64,000 nucleotides of DNA, taken from the NCBI GenBank assembly GCA_047967505.1, contig CM106539.1; one strand, 5' to 3'. Below the pieces are notes generated by a model. It did no database searches, was not told where the DNA came from, and was given only the letters and a program-made list of their open reading frames with translations. The translations under genes and the position numbers were made by a program. Below, piece by piece: positions 24,090-36,421 of this stretch (position 1 is the stretch's first letter; every line of letters begins with the position of its first letter). This stretch comes from Dipteris shenzhenensis (taxonomy: Eukaryota > Polypodiophyta > Polypodiopsida > Gleicheniales).

Positions 24090-24800
24090 GCTCTATAGTG
24101 ATAGTCGAAGGGATTTAGTATAGCACCAGGTGGTGGGATACGAGTTTAGCGGAGGAGTAAGAATATAACCACGGGCGGTGGGATAGATGTATCGCGACAA
24201 TCAGTGGGATGAAAATTGCCATGTGGTCGATGCGAACAGCCACATGTGCTATCCCTGCGAGCATAGGGATAAGGAATAATAGAGGGCAAAGGGATAGGGA
24301 ATTGATGGGACCTTACCAATGCGCCGGTCGGTGGTATAGTTATCACGACAGGCATGGGGATCAAAACGGCAACGATCGGTGGGATAAGCATATCGCAATA
24401 ACGATAGAGTAAGTGTATAACCTCGGGTGGCGGGATCACAATAGCGATGATCGACATGATGGGAGTAATGCGATGAGCAGAGGGGTACGATTATGACCAC
24501 GGGTGTGGGAGTGGGTTCACCACATCGGCAATGGGATAGTAGGATAGCAACGATCAACGGGGTGGGACTACAACGCCGGGTCAACGGTTGTCAAATCGGC
24601 AGGATAATGACTCTGACACACATTAAATCATTGCAACAGGGTAGACCGTGGTCAAAAGTTAGGTTGACATAGTAGTACTATGGCACCGGGTCAATGTAGG
24701 TCAACCGGCAGGATACAACTAACACGTAGGTCAATGGGCTATTTGGTCGGTGAGATAAGGCTATAGCACTGACTCAGCGGGATAGGCAAACACAGTGTCG
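24090..24800 (-). repeat. Degenerate CGGTGGGATA-like repeats in GY-1 leader
   Basis: At least a dozen variants of a core like CGGTGGGATA (for example near 24130, 24176, 24198, 24381, 24427, 24530, 24600, 24710, 24770) recur at irregular 25-60 bp spacing. The region is richer in CpG than its neighbours. It has no coding frame. It lies between the gag start and the PBS. Confidence 0.6.
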
Positions 24801-25281
24801 TCGACTAATTTTTGATGATTTCTAAAGATTTTACAGTTTTTGTTCATGATTTTTTGTGATGGGGCGATGCTACATACCTAATCTACCTACTCGATGAAAA
24901 AACCTTGAAAAGAAAACACTTTTTGAAAGCCAAAATGTAAAATTTCAGAAAGGGTGATTCTAAGATACAAAACTACTTCAAAATTTGGCAAGAATCCTTA
25001 TTTTTGTTGTTTTTTGACATGTTTAGACCTCACGCACACCTTAGCAATCAAGCCCACTAAGTTTCTAACGACTTGAAATACCAAAAATAAATAAAAAACA
25101 AGCTTCCAATTCTCTCAAATGGCCTTCCTACAAGAAAAAACAGTTTTCCATCCACACTCTCACTTTCTCCCTCTCTTTTCTCCTACAACTTCACTTAACA
25201 AGCTCCAAGGTAAGCCTCAAGACTTGTGCAATGGGAATATATCGAAAGAAGAAGAGTGCAAATGCAAAAGCATACCTTTTC

Positions 25282-25299
25282 TCCCCAGCAGCAGTGCCA
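25282..25299 (-). other. GY-1 primer binding site, tRNA-Asp type
   Basis: TGGCACTGCTGCTGGGGA on the - strand matches the complement of a plant tRNA-Asp 3' end (TGGCGCCGTTGCCGGGGA, from memory) at 14 of 18 positions. All four differences are transitions. Confidence 0.6.
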
Positions 25300-25303
25300 A
25301 AAA

Positions 25304-25800
25304 TGTAGTGTGGGTCTCAGCAATGACTCACGTGTCGTGGGGATGTTGACAATATGCTGACAGAGTCTCCACTCCTAGGTACTCCTTGTGGGAGCAATGC
25401 ATAGCACAAATCGTCCACAAGTGTCACGCAAGCAGACTCCAGATTGTTCCAATGTATCTCCACATGAGAAAGGGGGAAGAGGAAGAGGGGAGAGGGAAGG
25501 AGAGGGGGAAGGGATGAGGAAGAAGAAGAGAAGAGAAGAGGAGAGTGAAGGGGGATGGAGTGGCAGACACAAGGGCATTATGAAGGAAACAAGAGAAGAT
25601 CCAAAACACTCTCTTGGAAGAGAAGAGGGAGCTTGTATTCAACTTGGTGCAAACAACAACAATGAAGACCAAAGTCAACCATTGGCTTTTTATACAAGTC
25701 ACCTTTTGAAGGAAGGACCAACCCACTCTCCCTCTCTTTACAACCAAGGGCTCTTGGGCCTGTAGGGTGCCAAGGCATATTGCTATTCTTACCATCTCTC
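25304..25800 (-). mobile_element. GY-1 LTR, outer end uncertain
   Basis: The inner end is ACCCACACTACA on the - strand, 4 bp from the PBS. A TATAAAAA box lies at about 25687-25694 and a long CT-rich tract (purine-rich on +) at 25440-25560 follows it. The same order (TATA, pyrimidine tract, CA end, Asp PBS) occurs in GY-2. The LTR start was not found; it may lie anywhere up to 26202, where copia C begins. Confidence 0.5.
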
Positions 25801-26202
25801 CCTACTAGTGGAAATAGCACTTGTGTTAACCATATTAGAGCACTTGGGACAAGCCTGGTGTTAGGAGGTGTTTCTAACTGGCTCCCAAATAGTGCTTGTG
25901 TTAGCCTCACGGGCTTAGGTGATTTGGGGCTCAAAATCCCTGAGCGCCCTCATACCTTAAACCATCTGTGGTTCAAACCCCATGCATGAGGCTCAAAACC
26001 TAGAGTGGTAGACTCAGCTTCCACGAGACACTAACTGGTAACCTTGCCTCGGGATATTTGGGGATCAAACTCCCTGAGACTGAGTTGTACTCCTTTCATG
26101 GCTATTTTTGTTGGCGTGGCTATTTTTGTGGATGTGGAGCTAAAAAGTGCTTGTTGCTTACATTCCTTGGTCTTGGTGGTAGCTGGAACATGCAACTTGT
26201 GC

Positions 26203-28730
26203 CAAGAAGGCTCCTCGCAATCAATAAGCATCACATAGTCTACCCCTGGAACAAACCTATCAGGCGGTCTAGACACTCTAGATGATCTTCTCAAGGGCAT
26301 TTCATCTTGCTGTCCCACCTGCATATCAGCCACATTTGGCTCATCATTTCCACCAATAGATGATCCATCATCTACCCTTTATTTGTATACCTGTGGGAGT
26401 ACTTAGTGGTACCATTTCTTGCACATTTGGTGCATGGACAGCTTGATGTCTATCAACATATGCAGGTCGATTCACGTCCTCGAGAGTGATTCTCCTCATT
26501 TCAACATCCCTCATGGGCACCTTATGCATCTTCTTCTCATTGAAGACTATATCATGGCTACATATGATCTTCTTTGCTTCTGGATCCTAGAGACGATAGC
26601 CCATCTCTCCACTTTCACCATAACCTAGAAAGATGCATTTCCTAGACTTAGGATCTAGCTTCTTTAGAAGCTCTTTTGGCACATGTGCATATGCCTCACA
26701 CCCAAATATATGCAAATGAGAGTAACAGGGCTTCTTGCCACTCCATGCCTCTTCAGGAATACCACCATCCAAACTCTTACTAGGTGATCTATTGATCACA
26801 TGCACTGTAGTCTTCATTGCCTCAGCCCAAAAACCACCAGAAAGACTTGCATTGGAAAGCATGCATAGCAACCTTTCTTGAATGGTACGATTCATCTTTT
26901 CTGCAACTGGTTTTGGATCTGGAGTACGATGGGATGTGAGCTCCCTCTTAATCCCACGTGTATCATAGAAATGCTGAAAGTCATGAGAGAGATACTCTCC
27001 ACCATTGTCACTTGGTATGCATTTAAGTGTTCTACCTGACTGATTCTCAACCAAGGCCAGCCATTTCTGAAATACATGGATCACATCACTCTTCCGAGCT
27101 ATGGCATAAGCCCACACTTTCCTAATTGCATCATCAATGAATGTCACATAATATTCAACCCCGCCTAATGACCGTGTAAGCATGGGACCACATATGTCTG
27201 AATGGACCAAATCAAGCTTTTCAAACTCTTTCTTTCCCCTTCTTTTATGGGCTGATTTAGTCTGCTTCCCATAGAGACAGTGCTCACAAAATTCAAAATC
27301 AGAGAAACTCAAATGCGGTACATAACCCAAACGGCATAAGAGTTTCATTCCATTCTAGCTCATGTGCCCCAACCTGCAATGCCACAAAGAAGTACTTGAC
27401 TGATCGATTATTGCAACAACATGATCAACCACCCCTGATACATGTAAGGGATACAAAGTCCCACACTTGGCACCCTTGGCCAAAAGCATAGAGCCCTTTT
27501 GAATTTTCCAACTCTGAAAGCCAAAGTTGATCTGAAAACCAGCATCATCTAGCTGACCCATTGAAATGAGACTCTTGGTCAGCTTAGGCACATGTCTCAC
27601 ATTTTTCAAAACAAATGCAGACCCATTTGCAAAAGAAAACTTTGTCACCTACTCCCACTACGTCACATGCATAGTCATTTCCAAGATGCACACAACCTAT
27701 CTTTCCACTGTCATAAGTGGAGAAACATTCCCTATGGGGAGTAACATGGAATGAAGCACCAGAATCCAAAATCCAATCCTGGGAATATGCATCATCTGAA
27801 GTGGTAAGCAACTCTGTAGATAACCTAGACATGAAGAGAATGTCATTGTCACTATCATGTGTGACTGCATTGATCTCCTCGATCTTCACTTTTCCTTTGT
27901 CCTCCCTTGGACTCTCTTCCTTCTAATTTGCACCCCAATTTGCATTCTTTTTCTTATCCTTTTGCTCTCTTTTCAGCTTGTAGCAATCTTTTTTCATATG
28001 GCCCTTCTTGCCACAGTGGTAACACTCAATGTTCCATGCCCTGGATTTGCAACCAGACTTCCCTCTTTCTTGGGACTTCCCCCTGAACTGCGATCTGCCC
28101 CTTTGCACATTTAAGGCTGCATCCTGCTTGTTGCCATCCATAGACTTCCGTCTAATCTCCTCCACCAACAAGCTACCCACAACATCATCAAACTTTAGTA
28201 CTCCACCAGGTGCAGAGTTACTGACAGTTGTATGGAAGGTCTCCCATGAGGATGGCAATGAACATAAGAGAAATATTGCCTTAGTCTCAGCATCAAAATT
28301 CATCTTTTGAGCATGAAGCTGGCTGAAAATAATATTGAATTCATTCAAGTGAGAAGCAATGGAGACCCCTTCCTTCCTTCATCTGCAGCTTAAACAACAT
28401 CTTCATGAGGTAAACTTTATTAGAGGTAGTTTCCTTCTCAGAAGTGGCACACAGTTTCTTCCACAAATCTTCCGTAGTCTGCTCATTTACTATTGTGAAA
28501 TAAACTAACTCTGTAAGATGAAGTCTAATAGTAGACTTTGCTAATGCATCCAACTCATTCAAATCATCCTCAGGCATATTTGCAAGCTTAGCTTCAATCC
28601 CTGCCAAGGGTTTAATCTACTTCTTTTGAATAAGCACATCCCTTATCTGTTCTTTCCACAAAGAAAAAATTGTCCCATCAAACTTTTTAATGTTGAAAAA
28701 CTCCTTTTCAAACATGGAAGAGGATACCAT
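26203..28730 (-). pseudogene. Copia C gag-protease-integrase
   Basis: The ATG at 28728-28730 reads MVSSSMFEKEFF. The TAG after IQKK is shared with A and D. Frame 27923-28348 has the zinc knuckle CYHCGKKGHMKKDC; 27584-27889 has the protease LDSGASFHVTPH; 27355-27648 and 26587-27348 cover the zinc module and almost all of integrase. The integrase acid residues are all present: LVHSDICGPM, SDNGGEY and AEKMNRT. A stop separates WGAN from KEES, as in D. The frame is otherwise the best preserved integrase in the window. It ends in RSSRVSRPPDRFVPGVDYVM before the truncation. Confidence 0.8.
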
Positions 28731-29488
28731 GATGCAAATAAAGCAAAATCCCAAATGCTAGTGCCTACAAGAGAGAATCACACCAAATACTAGGTGCACC
28801 CAAATGTGTATGCCACAATAGAGTGAAATATCACCAAAACTTAAAGTTCAAAGCATCAAAAGATGCAGCTGACTCAAGTGCATGTACTATGCATCCATAT
28901 GAGCAAATCTGGCCCAAAAGAAAATGCCAACTGCAATGGCAATCCAAAATGCCAATAAGTGCTAAATGGCTCAAGCATAAACATCGTCCATGGGCATATG
29001 CATCAATAATATCTCATCCAAGAGAGCATAACACTATCAGTGCATCACCTGCAATGTGTCAAAGCTGTCCGTCAGCATAAAATAGCATCCATGTGCAAAG
29101 TGTCCATAAAAAATAGCATCCCACAAGGCAATTTAGGCCTATCAATGCATCCAATAAGGATTGCAGTGCATCCAAATGGCCTATAAATCATCCACTGTAG
29201 CCCAATGCACACCACGAATGAGCGCACATGGCTCAAAAACTGCAACCAAAGTGATCTGCATAAGGTATGCTCAAGAAATCATGGTCCCACGGCAATGACC
29301 GCTAATAAAAATAGAATCTGAGATGTCTCAAAACATAGGCACCATTGCATAATCGAACTCAGCAAGAAAATTTGCAAATATCTCTCTTCTACTGGAACTC
29401 TAAAATCCCAACCGATGAGTGAGAAATGGGAGTCAACACTTATCCACTACCATGTGGCATAAATCTAAGTTTTCAAAACCTTAGAATG
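26203..29488 (-). mobile_element. Copia C: copia A-family fragment truncated at both ends
   Basis: It is strongly similar to copia A from within the leader (29488) to the start of the reverse transcriptase linker (26203, after DCEEPS). Both LTRs, PBS, reverse transcriptase and RNase H are missing. The ends match no LTR boundary, so they reflect deletions rather than insertion ends. Confidence 0.85.
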
Positions 29489-29909
29489 GACCTCAACCAA
29501 GCTTCTCACTTGAAAATTTAAGGCCTGATCTCGATAGCTAAGTACATGTAGCTGCTGACAACTACCTTGATAACTAAGCCTATGTACCTCTTGATCACTT
29601 GCCTATGTACCTCTTAACCATTGCCTATGAACCACCGCCTATGAGCTACTACCTACGTACCTCTTGACCATTGCCTATGAGCTAATTTTTTGTAATTGAA
29701 TCTAGTTGATCCTCCTCATTAATTCTACTTCATGAGTTTGTTGAACTTCAGTCTCACAAGCTTCTACCACTTTGCTACTCACTCACGAGCTCTCAACACC
29801 TCAGTACTAAAGACTTTTTGACTTTCTCCACATCATTTACTTCTAAACTTGTCCTCACATTCCTATTCACTCTTAATGAGGTAGGGAGGAGATGGTGAAG
29901 AATAGGGTA
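29489..29909. other. Spacer with short degenerate tandem repeat
   Basis: Between 29576 and 29682 a roughly 22-bp unit of the type GCCTATGTACCTCTTGACCATT recurs about five times with variation. No gene is seen. Confidence 0.6.
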
Positions 29910-29921
29910 GCTCTAATACCA
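29910..29921 (-). other. Possible copia PBS remnant
   Basis: TGGTATTAGAGC on the - strand differs at one base from the Met-tRNA PBS core TGGTATCAGAGC. It is preceded by ...CTATTCTATCA, a plausible LTR end. TATATAG lies about 90 bp further up. This suggests a decayed copia LTR covering part of the microsatellite block. Confidence 0.35.
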
Positions 29922-30019
29922 TGATAGAATAGGAGAGGAAAAGAGAATCACAAGAGTAGGTAGATACATATGGGAGAGCACACAGAGAATAGACCTATAG
30001 ATGTACATCTATATAACAA

Positions 30020-30057
30020 AAGAGAACCATACATACATACATACACATACACATACA

Positions 30058-30105
<48 letters not shown>

Positions 30106-30122
30106 TGTATATATGTACATGC

Positions 30123-30168
<46 letters not shown>

Positions 30169-30191
30169 GTATATATATATATACACATACA

Positions 30192-30235
<44 letters not shown>

Positions 30236-30308
30236 TGTATATATGTACATGCATATATATATATGTATATATGTACATGCATATATATGTATGTATATAT
30301 GTACATGC

Positions 30309-30374
<66 letters not shown>

Positions 30375-30454
30375 ATGTATGTATGTATGTATGTATGCAT
30401 GTATGTATGTATGTATATACATACGTATATATGCACATACATATATATATAGAT

Positions 30455-30526
<72 letters not shown>

Positions 30527-30570
30527 ATGCATGTGCATATATACGTATGTATATATGTATATACATATAT

Positions 30571-30601
<31 letters not shown>

Positions 30602-30624
30602 CACACACGCGCACACACACACAC

Positions 30625-30659
<35 letters not shown>

Positions 30660-30690
30660 TATATACACACGCACACACACACACACACAC

Positions 30691-30721
<31 letters not shown>

Positions 30722-30821
30722 TATATATGTAGATTTATAAATGTATATATATACATACATATATATGTATATACATCTATATATGTACACACATGCGTGT
30801 GCGCACACACACACATGTATA

Positions 30822-30857
<36 letters not shown>

Positions 30858-30869
30858 TATATATACACC

Positions 30870-30933
<64 letters not shown>

Positions 30934-30972
30934 CATATACATACATACATACATACATACATACATACATAC

Positions 30973-31003
<31 letters not shown>
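30020..31003. repeat. One-kilobase AC/AT/ACAT microsatellite block
   Basis: Alternating runs of (AC)n, (GT)n, (AT)n and (ACAT)n/(ATGT)n with very few interruptions. Segments around 30060-30130 and 30180-30250 look like local duplications of each other. All long Thr-His, Tyr-Ile or Cys-Val frames here are artefacts of the repeat. Confidence 0.95.
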
Positions 31004-31875
31004 AGGGCCGTGGTCTTAGGTCCCCATACTCAATGATACTAACCCAACCTACCACTAACCTATGTACAATAATATGAGACCATAAATTAAATATTTTGAT
31101 AATATCAAGGGAAGAAAATCTAAGCAAGGTAGTAATAGATTAGTGAGGGGGAAGCTGAGAGGTAAGGGCTCATTCAATTGAGGGGGAGGCCTTTCCCCAG
31201 TGAAATAATGCCTTTGGAGGAGGGCTTTCCGCCTTCCTCTTATAGTGACACAAAGAACTCTCCTGTATGGGAGATGGCTTATCGTTTGTCATACTCCATG
31301 TGTAAGATGTGTTACATAATGCTCAGCTTAGTTTGAATCATGTTTACCCAGAAACCCATTTTTGGGGGGAAAGTTGCCCATTGTTAGCTTGGTTAATTTG
31401 ACTGAAAGGATGCAATAGAAATAAAAAATAGTCCCTTAACATAGATTTATTAAGGTAAGTATGTGAGAATATGCTAATCCTGTATGGGAAGGATGAGAAT
31501 TTAAGGATTTGATCAATTCATGTGCTTTAATATGAGCCTTATTGTTGGAATTTTAATTAAAGGCCATATCTTGAAGCTTGTCTATTGCTAAAAAAGTCAT
31601 CTTACTCACATGTTGTACATGACTTCCAAGTTATCAGATAGATTTATACCAAAACTACAACTATGAAAGAACCTACTAACAAAAGATTTTATTATCAAAT
31701 GGCTGATTTTAAGTATGGCATACAAGAACGATGATAAAAGAATCATTGTGTTCCTTCCTAAAAGCTATGGCATTTTCACTACAATTCTCTTATTTCCATT
31801 GCTTGTCTACAATGCACTCGTGTGTGCCATGTATACTAATTCATCTACCAGTTGGTGATAATGAGGTGAATTGTA

Positions 31876-31991
31876 CTCTTAATAACAAATGGATAGATAA
31901 TTATTTATATTATATACCAATAAGAGGCAATAGCTCTTAATAAAAATGGGATAGATAATGATTTATATTAGATACAAATAAGAGGCAATAG
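31876..31991. repeat. Tandem duplication of 58 bp
   Basis: Two adjacent copies, 31876-31933 and 31934-31991, with a handful of differences. Confidence 0.8.
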
Positions 31992-33422
31992 CTAGGTTAT
32001 GGTTGTAGTTTGATTTTTCTTAGATCGTCAAAAAATTGTTACCTTTTTCAACATATCTAACAGCATAAATTACATTCTAAAAAGAATTCATGTTAAGAAG
32101 ATACATGAGCATCAATAAGCATGAAATAATAATAAGAATTTTGCAACGACCAAACATCTTTTGAAGTATTCTATTCAAGGATGTTTGAAATATGATCATG
32201 TTTTGTTTTTGCACTTGTTCAAGTGCAATCACTTCTTACTCCTCCACCACCACCTATAAACAAATATGAGATTGAGTTCATAAATTATTGCATTAAAAAA
32301 TTACATTATCTTTTAAATTGTTATAAGAGTGTTTGTACAATCTTACCAATTACAAGTTGGATCCTATCTACAGTATAATTTATGTATCTCATATGTAGAG
32401 TGTTTCATGTAATCATCCACAACTTTGCCCAAGTGTAGCCTAGTTACAAAGCCTACCAAGTAACTCTTGTGCGATAAAAAATCACAAGCTTCATATAATG
32501 CATTAAATAAAAGAACATTGAGGCCACATGGCACAACACCTACTAATTTAGTGTTTTTAAAATGTCAGAGTGATATAATCACACTTGTAAAATTTATCAA
32601 AGCATATGGAGTTGTTGTTATTATTGTCTATATAACAATTTTCCTTGCATAGCCTATATTTTCTCCTAAGAATTTTAGTGTTGGCCATTTGCCTTATCAA
32701 TATTAGATGGCATGATCTATTTTGTTTGTATGCTTTTTTTACCACAATCGCTATGTAGATGGCATCCAATCTTGGTGCTCTATGTTGTTGACATTGGTGG
32801 AAGAAGAAGATGTTCCATCTATTGTTTTCATAGTTTTTGCATGTGTATATGTAGTGTTTTCTCATCTATTTGTCAAATGATTTCTTTGAAATGTGCCAAT
32901 AAAAAATCCTTGTCCAAGAATTAATCAATTTGAACACAACCTCTTCAAACAAATCAAGTTGATGATCTATCTTCCTTCTAAAGGAAATCATCAAAGGATG
33001 ATCTAAAGAATTGGTTATGGAGTGATGAACAATCTAAAGAATGCACATATAGAAGTGATTATACAGGTACAATATTATTTATTAGAAAAGTAAATGTATT
33101 ACAATATGATGTTCTTATAACATGTTTATAAGGTATATAAGATGAATGCTTTAATCAACTACACCATATGCAAATAAAAGCACATCTGATATTCCTTTAT
33201 AGTTTTTAAAGATTGCACCCACAAAGCTATTAAAAACATCAAACCTACCATATTACATATGTAAGCCTAAGGCAAGCATTAGTAGAAGATAAAGATTCTA
33301 CCAAGTTCACTAGGCAAAGTACAAGGATTTTTTCTTGTTCAAAACTTTAAATGATAGCTCACACTATGTGCTAGATCTATTATGGAGAGAGGTTAGACTT
33401 TGACAAGTCAAAGTAGTAGTGC

Positions 33423-33454
33423 CACAAGGTCTTAACAATTGTCAAGACCTTGTG
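33423..33454. repeat. Perfect 11-bp inverted repeat, 10-nt loop
   Basis: CACAAGGTCTT pairs with AAGACCTTGTG. No T-rich tail follows, so a terminator role is not suggested. Confidence 0.6.
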
Positions 33455-33951
33455 CACTTACACAAGTGTAGACATGTGACACCATACTCTTATGTAGACT
33501 ACAAGATAAAGTTTTGTGGTGCTTGATGAGCCCTATGAGGACAACAAACCTTCCAACATAGATGCCATATTAATATATTCATTGGAATAGATGAGTATCA
33601 AGGATCTGTTTAGATTTCCATAATCTTGGCCATGAATTTTGAGATGGTAGGAGACATCCTATCAAAATTTGTGAAGAAGGAAATACTCCAGAACACTTCC
33701 AACTGACTCAAGGCAATACAACATATTGTGAAGGAAAAATGAAGAACTATTAAGAAGTCAAAATATAAGAATTCCATAGTTTGCAAGATAAACAACACTT
33801 ATATCTAGGGATTGCATATTTACATGATAAAATGAGCTTTTAATTGGGTTGAATCATGTAGATCATAATGGTATTAGCATGTAAACATTGAAAAGAGGGA
33901 AAGAACAAAGGCTTTTCAACCTTGATTTTGTTAGAGCAAAGCCCATATCAT

Positions 33952-34122
33952 TGTGGGGGTTAAAGGTCACTCTGCCTTTACCCCGGTTATGTACAATACT
34001 CAAACACATATATAAATGAATGAAAAAAGAAGATTAGGGTGTTCTGCACCCACCAAAACTTATGTGGCTCTCTGATTCTCTCTCTCCCTCTTCCATTCTT
34101 GCTTATGTTGAGAGCACTCTCA
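33952..34122 (+). mobile_element. Copia D 5' LTR
   Basis: 171 bp, TGTGGGGGTTAAAGG to GCACTCTCA, closely matching the copia A LTRs. TATATAAA lies at 34009-34016. Confidence 0.9.
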
Positions 34123-34124
34123 AC

Positions 34125-34137
34125 TGGTATCAGAGCC
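34125..34137 (+). other. Copia D primer binding site (initiator tRNA-Met)
   Basis: TGGTATCAGAGCC, two bases after the LTR. Confidence 0.9.
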
Positions 34138-35581
34138 CGGGTGATCTAGCTGAGTGTGCGTGAATGCTTGGAAGCTTAATAGCTCTATGGGAGGAAGGAG
34201 AAGCTCTGTGGGAAGCTTTGTGGGTGACTTTACTTGCATCCAAGTGTGCAAAGACCTTGAAGGAACCTTTGGAAAAGTCACTTTGGTTTTGCGAAGTGGT
34301 TTTGAGAGCCTGTTAAGTGTTTTCAAAGAAAAAGTCGTTTTTAAAGCTTTTTCCTATTCCGTTCGACGATAGAGAATCCGTATTGACTTGTAGAGGCAAC
34401 TATTGCTTGATTTTAGTGTCCACTTCACTTTAGGAGCTTGGAAACACCTTCATTCTTGAATCTAAGATCATTTTAGTGGATTTCTGACTCACTGTGTCGG
34501 TTCCTACGTCTTTCTGCCCGGGCATTGGAACTCAAGTTTGGAGCAACCATTTGCAGATCTATTAGTTCCGATGGACTCACGAGGTCCTAAAACTTCTATG
34601 TTGCTCATCATTGGCACTCCGGTGGAGTTTACAAACAGTTTTGTTTCCAAAAACGTTTTTCAGTCTTTCTGTTGGACCCAGTGATTGAGACCACGATTTC
34701 CAAAACCGTCTACCCCATTGCGTTTCGAACGCCTAAAGACCCCAACTTGTCAGTTCTTGCACAATTCGATGGAGTATTTTTAGAGTTATAGATCTCTATT
34801 TCATCTCTCTCTTATGCATTTTTCATTCTAAGGTTTTGAAAACTTAGATTTATGCCACATGGCAGTGGATAAGTGTTGACTCCCATTTCTCACTCATTGG
34901 TTGGGATTTTAGAGTTCCAGTAGAAGAGAGATATTTGCAAATTTTCTTGCTGAGTTCGATTATGCAATGGTGCCCATGTTTTGAGACATCTCAGATTCTA
35001 TTTTTATTAGCGGTCATTGCCGTGGGACCATGATTTCTTGAGCATACCTTATGCAGATCACTTTGGTTACAGTTTTTGAGCCATGTGCGCTCATTCGTGG
35101 TGTGCATTGGGCTACAGTGGATGATTTATAGGCCATTTGGATGCATTGCAATCCTTATTGGATGCATTGATAGGCCTAGATTGCCTTGTGGGATGCTATT
35201 TTTTATGGACGCTTTGCACATGGATGCTATTTTATGCTGACGGACAGCTTTGACACATTACAAGTGATGCACTGATAGTGTTATGCTCTCTTGGATGAGA
35301 TATTATTGATGCATATGCCCATGGACGATGTTTATGCTTGAGCCATTTGGCACTTATTGGCATTTTGGATTGCCATTGCAGTTGGCATTTTCTTTTGGAC
35401 CAGATTTGCTCATATGGATGCATAGTACATGCACTTGAGTCAGTTGCATCTTTTGATGCTTTGAGCTTTAAGTTTTGGTGATATTTCACTCTATTGTGGC
35501 ATACACATTTGGGTGCACCTAGTATTTGGTGTGATTCTCTCTTGCAGGCACTAGCATTTGGGATTTTGCTTTATTTGCATC
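34138..35581 (+). other. Copia D untranslated leader
   Basis: About 1.44 kb without a conserved frame, similar to the copia A leader 16402-17830. Confidence 0.7.
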
Positions 35582-36390
35582 ATGGCATCCTCTTCCATGT
35601 TTGAAAAGGAGTTTTTCAACATTAAAAAGTTTGATGGGACAATTTTTTCTTTGTGGAAAGAACAGATAAGGGATGTGCTTATTCAAAAGAAGTAGATTAA
35701 ACCCTTGGCAGGGATTGATGAAGCTAAGCTTGCAAATATGCCTAAGGATGATTTGAATGAGTTGGATGCATTAGCAAAGTCTACTATTAGACTTCATCTT
35801 ACAGAGTTATTTTATTTCACAATAGTAAATGAGCAGACTACGGAAGATTTGTGGAAGAAACTGTGTGCCACTTCTGAGAAGGAAACTACCTCTAATAAAG
35901 TTTACCTCATGAAGATGTTGTTTAAGCTGCAGATGAAGGAAGGGGTCTCCATTGCTTCTCACTTGAATGAATTCAATATTATTTTCAGCTAGCTTCATGC
36001 TCAAAAGATGAATTTTGATGCTGAGACTAAGGCAATATTTCTCTTATGTTCATTGCCATCCTCATGGGAGACCTTCCATACAACTGTCAGTAACTCTGCA
36101 CCTGGTGGAGTACTAAAGTTTGATGATGTTGTGGGTAGCTTGTTGGTGGAGGAGATTAGACGGAAGTCTATGGATGGCAACAAGCAGGATGCAGCCTTAA
36201 ATGTGCAAAGGGGCAGATCACAGTTCAGGGGGAAGTCCCAAGAAAGAGGGAAGTCTCGTTGCAAATCCAGGGCATGGAACATTGAGTGTTACCACTATGG
36301 CAAGAAGGGCCATATGAAAAAGGATTGCTACGAGCTGAAAAGAGAGCAAAAGGATAAGAAAAAGAATGCAAATTGGGGTGCAAATTAGAA
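35582..36390 (+). pseudogene. Copia D gag
   Basis: The ATG at 35582 gives MASSSMFEKEFFNIKKFDG. TAG follows IQKK, as in A and C. A second TAG at 35990 replaces a Gln codon. The zinc knuckle reads CYHYGKKGHMKKDC: the second Cys is Tyr, so zinc binding would be lost. A stop follows NWGAN, shared with copy C but not with A. Confidence 0.8.
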
Positions 36391-36421
36391 GGAAGAGAGT
36401 CCAAGGGAGGACAAAGGAAAA

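Larger units (their letters stand above)
10480..25800 (-). mobile_element. GY-1: nested Ty3/gypsy-type element interrupted by copia A and copia B
   Basis: On the - strand the order is LTR (from about 25.8 kb down to 25304), PBS (25282-25299), leader with degenerate repeats (24.8-24.1 kb), gag (23863-22754), copia B, gag-protease linker (18775-18019), copia A, and protease (12106-about 11540). A decayed tail continues to about 10.5 kb. No reverse transcriptase, RNase H, integrase or second LTR was found, so the 3' part is lost or was never present. Outer limits are approximate. Removing copia A and one copy of its 5-bp duplication leaves the flanking coding frame continuous, which is strong evidence for the order of events. 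Confidence 0.6.
31004..33951. other. AT-rich stretch without a recognised gene
   Basis: Only short frames are present and none shows a known domain. It contains a 58-bp tandem duplication and one 11-bp hairpin, both listed separately. Confidence 0.55.

Noticed and set aside
29948-31127. Many frames up to 323 codons rich in Tyr, Ile, Thr, His, Cys and Val
   Set aside because: They translate AC/AT/ACAT repeats and occur in all frames on both strands.
33423-33454. 11-bp hairpin as a terminator or small RNA precursor
   Set aside because: No T-rich tail, no adjacent gene, and the stem is too short for a plant microRNA precursor.
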